The notes below the pieces were generated by a model. The model saw only the letters and a list, made by a program, of their open reading frames with translations, ran no database searches and was not told the origin of the DNA. The position numbers were made by a program, and so were the translations under genes. From Kitasatospora cinereorecta (GTDB lineage: Bacteria > Actinomycetota > Actinomycetes > Streptomycetales > Streptomycetaceae): a stretch of 64,000 bases of DNA. The DNA is taken from positions 1,005,001-1,069,000 of the forward strand of contig NZ_JAMZDX010000001.1 in NCBI RefSeq assembly GCF_024172095.1, read 5' to 3'. Positions 60,415 through 64,000 of the stretch are shown piece by piece; positions within the stretch are counted from its first letter, which is position 1; each line of letters starts with the position of its first letter.

Positions 60415-60490
60415 AGGGGCGCGAGGAACTGCGCGCCCAGCCATGCACTCATGTAGAGCGGTGGCTGGGCGCGCAGTTCCTCGCGCCCCT
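60415..60490. terminator. Dispersed inverted repeat, copy D, as bidirectional terminator
   Basis: Two perfect complementary arms of 29 nt (60415-60443 and 60462-60490) flank an 18-nt loop, the longest perfect stem in the window. It lies between the convergent dinG and lexA. The arms (AGGGGCGCGAGGAACTGCGC at the left edge) are the best-preserved version of the repeat family also found at 20184, 31845 and 42231. Confidence 0.9.
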
Positions 60491-60507
60491 CAAGGTGCGC
60501 CCTGTTC

Positions 60508-61329
60508 TCAGAGACGGCGGAGGACCGCGACGACCTTGCCCAGGATGGTCGCGTTGTCGCCCGGGATCGGCTCGTACGCCGGGTTGTGCGGCATCAGCCA
60601 GATCTTGCCGTCCTCGCGCTTGAGGCGCTTGACGGTGGCCTCGCCGTCGATCATCGCCGCGACGATGTCGCCGTTCTCGGCGACCGGCTGGCGGCGGACG
60701 GTCACCCAGTCGCCGTCACAGATGGCGGCCTCGATCATCGAGTCGCCCTTGACGGTGAGCGCGAAGAGCTCGCCCTCGCCGACCAGCTGACGGGGGAGCG
60801 GGAAGACGTCCTCGACGGTCTGCTCGGCCAGGATCGGGCCACCGGCCGCGATCCGGCCGACCAGCGGCACGTACGAGGTGGAGGGCCGACCGGCGGTCTC
60901 GGCGGTGTTGGGGCGGGCGACCTCGACACCGCGGACCTCGTAGGCGCGCGGGCGGTGCGGGTCGCGCCGCAGGAAGCCCTTGCGCTCCAGCGCCATCAGC
61001 TGGTGCGCCACCGAAGAAGTCGAGGACAGGCCGACGGCCTGGCCGATCTCCCGCATGGACGGGGGGTAGCCGCGGCGCTGGACGGAATCCCGGATGACCT
61101 CGATGACCCGGCGCTGCCGCTCCGTCAGACCGGCCTCGTCGGTGCGAATGCCCGGAGGGCGGCCGGGCAGGGCCCGGACGACGGCAGGGGTGGGCGCGCC
61201 GAGGTCGGCATCGTCGATCGGCTGGCTTCGGGTCATGGTCTGGTCCATGCTCTCCTGGTCAGTGGTGCGCGCGGAACGCTCCTGCACCGGGATGGCGGTC
61301 GTGGCTTCGACGGTGTTGATCGCGGTCAT
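60508..61329 (-). CDS. lexA: SOS repressor LexA
   Basis: A 273-residue repressor with winged HTH (about 66-130; [20 protein letters not shown]), the autocleavage site Ala162-Gly163 in [13 protein letters not shown] and catalytic Ser197 (KGDSMIEA) and Lys234 (ATVKRLKRE). RecA filaments trigger self-cleavage and SOS induction. The N-terminal about 65 residues are a disordered extension usual in streptomycete LexA. ATG 61329 has GAGAG 5 nt upstream; ATG 61341 would add four residues. A LexA box lies about 70 bp upstream, so it is autoregulated. Confidence 0.96.
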   Translation of the reverse strand: MTAINTVEATTAIPVQERSARTTDQESMDQTMTRSQPIDDADLGAPTPAVVRALPGRPPGIRTDEAGLTERQRRVIEVIRDSVQRRGYPPSMREIGQAVGLSSTSSVAHQLMALERKGFLRRDPHRPRAYEVRGVEVARPNTAETAGRPSTSYVPLVGRIAAGGPILAEQTVEDVFPLPRQLVGEGELFALTVKGDSMIEAAICDGDWVTVRRQPVAENGDIVAAMIDGEATVKRLKREDGKIWLMPHNPAYEPIPGDNATILGKVVAVLRRL

Positions 61330-61397
61330 GGCGGCTCTCATTCGACAGGTGAGCTTCCTTTGCCGGGTTCAACTGGTGCACCTATCGAAAGGTTGCG

Positions 61398-61413
61398 CCA
61401 AACACACGTTCGA
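61398..61413 (-). promoter_or_regulatory. LexA (SOS) box of lexA
   Basis: On the minus strand the sequence reads TCGAACGTGTGTTTG, i.e. GAAC-N4-GTTT, one base off the perfect GAAC-N4-GTTC found before recA. It lies about 70 bp upstream of lexA. Confidence 0.8.
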
Positions 61414-61541
61414 GTGAATTTATTCGAGGTTGGCTGACTTGATCAAGGCTCCGGGTGTACATCGATTGAATGTTCGACTCGAACAGTCTATTTCACACCC
61501 CCCACGGATTTCGACCCGTTCCGGCGCGTCGGCTCCCCCTC

Positions 61542-61557
61542 ACCACATGTAGTGGCT
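61542..61557 (+). promoter_or_regulatory. NrdR box 1
   Basis: ACCACATGTAGTGGCT is a near-palindromic 16-mer of the NrdR type (ACNxxATxTAGTGx). It is followed by a second box 32 bp on, three helical turns away. Confidence 0.75.
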
Positions 61558-61573
61558 ACTGTCCTCGGTCGGG

Positions 61574-61589
61574 ACTACAGGTAGTGGTC
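61574..61589 (+). promoter_or_regulatory. NrdR box 2
   Basis: ACTACAGGTAGTGGTC is the second NrdR-type 16-mer, starting 32 bp after box 1. It directly precedes the -10 box TAGAGT (61593-61598), so NrdR tetramers would cover the promoter of nrdR-nrdJ. Confidence 0.75.
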
Positions 61590-61592
61590 CGG

Positions 61593-61598
61593 TAGAGT
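61593..61598 (+). promoter_or_regulatory. -10 hexamer of nrdR-nrdJ promoter
   Basis: TAGAGT lies 3 bp after NrdR box 2. Transcription would begin near 61605, giving a leader of about 34 nt to GTG 61639. Confidence 0.55.
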
Positions 61599-61638
61599 GT
61601 TCCGAGTCCGTCGTCATGCCGCAGGGAGGGAGTCCCAG

Positions 61639-62136
61639 GTGCACTGCCCCTTCTGCCGGCATCCGGACAGTCGCGTCGTGGACAGTCGCGCGAGCGACGA
61701 CGGGAGCTCGATCCGGCGCCGTCGTCAGTGCCCGGACTGCTCCCGCCGATTCACCACGGTCGAAACCGCGACGCTGATGGTGATCAAGCGCAGTGGCGTC
61801 ACCGAGCCGTTCTCGCGCGAGAAGGTGATCTCCGGAGTCCGCAAGGCCTGTCAGGGCCGCCCGGTCACCGAGGACGCCCTCGCGCAGCTCGGGCAGCGGG
61901 TCGAGGAGTGCGTCCGCGCGAGCGGCAGCGCCGAGCTCTCGACCCACGACGTCGGGTTGGCCATACTCGGCCCCCTGAAGGAGCTGGACGTCGTCGCGTA
62001 CCTGCGGTTCGCGAGCGTCTACCGCGCCTTCGACAACCTCGAAGACTTCGAGGCCGCCATCGCGGAGCTCCGCGACGAGCGGCCCCTCACCCCGGAGGCC
62101 GGCGCCCGCATGCCGGCCCCCGCCGCCGCGTCCTAG
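61639..62136 (+). CDS. nrdR: Transcriptional repressor NrdR
   Basis: A 165-residue repressor of ribonucleotide reductase genes. Zinc-ribbon cysteines are at 3, 6, 31 and 34 (HCPFC, QCPDC), followed by the ATP-cone (about 49-139; [20 protein letters not shown]) that senses ATP/dATP. GTG 61639 has AGGGAGGG 8 nt upstream and begins the family N-terminus; upstream in-frame starts would add a non-family leader. It is co-transcribed with nrdJ behind two NrdR boxes, so it represses its own operon. Confidence 0.96.
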   Translation: MHCPFCRHPDSRVVDSRASDDGSSIRRRRQCPDCSRRFTTVETATLMVIKRSGVTEPFSREKVISGVRKACQGRPVTEDALAQLGQRVEECVRASGSAELSTHDVGLAILGPLKELDVVAYLRFASVYRAFDNLEDFEAAIAELRDERPLTPEAGARMPAPAAAS

Positions 62137-62293
62137 TACTCCAGCAGGACTAGTTCCCGCGGCGCGCGTCGATACCGCAACACCCTGTGCACGGTGGCCG
62201 GGCTTCCGGCTGCCCGCAGACCAGCAGGAGAACCAGTAGGTGCCCGGATTTTTCGGGGCACTCCGGGCGTTTGCCCAGGAGGAGGAGAACGCA

Positions 62294-64000
62294 GTGACAG
62301 AGACGACGAGCGGTTCCGCCCGCGGATCGAAGTCCGACCGCACCAAGGGCGCCGGCAAGGCCCCGAAGGGCGGCCTGCGGCTGGAGCGGATCTACACCAC
62401 CCCTGGCGTCCACCCGTACGACGCGGTCAGCTGGGAGCGGCGCGACGTCGTCATGACCAACTGGCGCGACGGCTCGATCAACTTCGAGCAGCGCGGCGTG
62501 GAGTTCCCCGACTTCTGGTCGGTGAACGCGGTCAACATCGTCACCTCGAAGTACTTCCGCGGCGCGGTCGGCACCCCGCAGCGCGAGTGGAGCCTCAAGC
62601 AGATCATCGACCGCGTGGTGCTCACCTACCGCGCCGCCGGTGAGAAGCACGGCTACTTCGCCTCCCCGGACGACGCCGAGATCTTCGAGCACGAGCTGAC
62701 CCACGCCCTCCTCCACCAGGTGTTCAGCTTCAACTCGCCGGTCTGGTTCAACGTCGGCACCAAGCAGCCCCAGCAGGTCTCCGCCTGCTTCATCCTGGCC
62801 GTCGACGACTCCATGGAGTCGATCCTCGACTGGTACAAGGAAGAGGGCATGATCTTCAAGGGCGGCTCCGGCGCCGGCCTGAACCTCTCCCGGATCCGCT
62901 CCTCCAAGGAGCTGCTGTCCTCCGGCGGCAACGCCTCCGGCCCGGTCTCCTTCATGCGCGGCGCCGACGCCTCGGCCGGCACCATCAAGTCCGGCGGCGC
63001 CACCCGCCGGGCGGCCAAGATGGTCGTGCTCGACGTCGACCACCCGGACGTCGAGGCCTTCATCGAGACCAAGGTGAAGGAGGAGGAGAAGATCCGCGCC
63101 CTGCGCGACGCCGGGTTCGACATGGACCTGGGCGGCGACGACATCACCTCCGTCCAGTACCAGAACGCCAACAACTCGGTCCGCGTCTCCGACGAGTTCA
63201 TGACCGCAGTCGAGAACGGCACCGAGTTCGGCCTGCGCGCCCGGATGACCGGCGAGGTCATCGAGACCGTCGACGCCAAGAAGCTGTTCCGCAAGATGGC
63301 CGAGGCCGCCTGGGCCTGTGCCGACCCCGGCATCCAGTACGACTCGACCATCAACCACTGGCACACCTGCCCGGAGTCCGGCCGCATCAACGCGTCCAAC
63401 CCCTGCTCCGAGTACATGCACCTGGACAACTCCAGCTGCAACCTCGCCTCGCTCAACCTGATGAAGTTCCTGCGCGACGACGACTCGTTCGACGCCACGA
63501 CCTTCGCCAAGGTCGTCGAGCTGGTCATCACCGCGATGGACATCTCCATCTGCTTCGCCGACTTCCCGACCGAGAAGATCGGCGAGACCACCCGCGCCTA
63601 CCGCCAGCTCGGCATCGGCTACGCCAACCTCGGCGCCCTGCTGATGGCCACCGGCCACGCGTACGACTCCGAGGGCGGCCGCGCCCTGGCCGGCGCCATC
63701 ACCTCGCTGATGACCGGCACCGCCTACCGCCGCGGCGCCGAACTCGCCGGCGTGGTCGGCGCGTACGACGGCTACGCCCGCAACGCCGCCGCCCACCAGC
63801 GGGTCATGCAGCAGCACGCGGACGCCAACACCGCCGCCGTCGCGGTGGACGACCTGGACGCCCCGGTGTGGGCCGCCGCCACCGAGACCTGGGCCGACGT
63901 GCTCCGGATCGGCGCGGCGAACGGCTTCCGCAACGCGCAGGCGTCGGTGCTGGCCCCGACCGGCACCATCGGCCTGATGATGGACTGCGACACCACCGGC
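62294..64000 (+). CDS. nrdJ: Class II (vitamin B12-dependent) ribonucleotide reductase, N-terminal part
   Basis: The first 569 residues of adenosylcobalamin-dependent ribonucleotide reductase NrdJ; the gene runs off the right edge. The reading frame is open to the last base. Visible motifs: LERIYTTPGVHPYDAVSWER near the start, FSFNSPVWFNVGTKQPQQVS, KGGSGAGLNLSRIR and SNPCSEYMHLDNSSCNLASL, with the active-site Cys/Glu context of the family. It makes dNTPs without oxygen dependence. GTG 62294 follows AGGAGGAG. The 157-bp gap after nrdR holds no gene and shows no cobalamin riboswitch that I could recognise. Confidence 0.95.
   Translation, partial: MTETTSGSARGSKSDRTKGAGKAPKGGLRLERIYTTPGVHPYDAVSWERRDVVMTNWRDGSINFEQRGVEFPDFWSVNAVNIVTSKYFRGAVGTPQREWSLKQIIDRVVLTYRAAGEKHGYFASPDDAEIFEHELTHALLHQVFSFNSPVWFNVGTKQPQQVSACFILAVDDSMESILDWYKEEGMIFKGGSGAGLNLSRIRSSKELLSSGGNASGPVSFMRGADASAGTIKSGGATRRAAKMVVLDVDHPDVEAFIETKVKEEEKIRALRDAGFDMDLGGDDITSVQYQNANNSVRVSDEFMTAVENGTEFGLRARMTGEVIETVDAKKLFRKMAEAAWACADPGIQYDSTINHWHTCPESGRINASNPCSEYMHLDNSSCNLASLNLMKFLRDDDSFDATTFAKVVELVITAMDISICFADFPTEKIGETTRAYRQLGIGYANLGALLMATGHAYDSEGGRALAGAITSLMTGTAYRRGAELAGVVGAYDGYARNAAAHQRVMQQHADANTAAVAVDDLDAPVWAAATETWADVLRIGAANGFRNAQASVLAPTGTIGLMMDCDTTG

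Noticed and set aside
61480..61500. TGTTCGACTCGAACAG as a LexA box
   Set aside because: The half-sites are in the order GTTC...GAAC, opposite to the GAAC-N4-GTTC operator; the site at 61398-61413 fits better.
62137..62293. Cobalamin riboswitch before nrdJ
   Set aside because: No B12-box-like conserved core could be recognised, and the region is only 157 bp inside an operon that already has NrdR boxes.

Overview
The window is high-GC actinomycete chromosome from the Streptomycetaceae (Streptomyces or Kitasatospora). The evidence is the codon bias, frequent GTG/TTG starts, many short overlaps between genes, and a gene order (osaA-osaB-ftsK ... recA-recX ... gluABCD ... miaB-miaA-dapF-rshA-hflX ... 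dinG-lexA-nrdR-nrdJ) that matches, from memory, a conserved core segment of Streptomyces chromosomes. No insertion sequence, integrase, prophage, tRNA gene or CRISPR array was seen.

Layout. 1-2084: the 3' part of a 23S rRNA gene, the 5S rRNA gene and the rrn terminator. 2155-4094: a PAP2-family membrane protein, a small Arg-rich protein and an acetate-uptake-type membrane protein. 4350-12783: a multidomain SpoIIE-type phosphatase, divergent from a very large multi-HAMP hybrid histidine kinase (osaA-like) and its stand-alone response regulator (osaB-like). 12907-19886: ftsK, a RodZ-like gene, then rimO-pgsA-cinA with 4-nt overlaps, then clgR. 20282-28184: the giant helicase Lhr, a subtilisin-type protease, a DUF3046 protein and an AI-2E-family membrane protein. 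28318-31819: recA behind a clear LexA box, recX and RNase Y. 31880-37040: an FAD monooxygenase and the glutamate-type ABC importer gluABCD. 37418-40645: an OmpR-type two-component system and an orphan TAXI-type binding protein. 40732-50084: miaB, a LigB-like protein, an antitoxin-like protein, miaA, a membrane protein, dapF, a RelA/SpoT homologue (rshA-like) and hflX. 50154-52506: two tandem paralogous trypsin-like lipoproteins. 52714-58311: an iron-box-preceded, four-gene NRPS-independent siderophore operon. 58324-64000: dinG, lexA, and the NrdR-box-controlled nrdR-nrdJ, with nrdJ running off the right edge.

How the parts fit together. DNA repair and SOS genes (recA, recX, lexA, dinG, lhr) sit near ribonucleotide-reductase control (nrdR/nrdJ). 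tRNA and ribosome modification is represented by rimO, miaB and miaA. Signalling is prominent: an osmoadaptation-type kinase pair, a phosphatase that carries its own kinase-like ATPase domain, an orphan-ligand two-component set and a (p)ppGpp enzyme. The main accessory element is the siderophore operon. Its order (IucA-type synthetase, acetyltransferase, N-hydroxylase, IucC-type synthetase) is that of rhizobactin rhbCDEF without the diamine-making genes. Two structural themes cut across the window: a family of four long GC-rich inverted repeats at gene ends, one of which has been captured as the C-terminal coding sequence of a gene, and a series of genes whose -10 hexamer lies 6-8 nt before the start codon, the signature of leaderless mRNAs.
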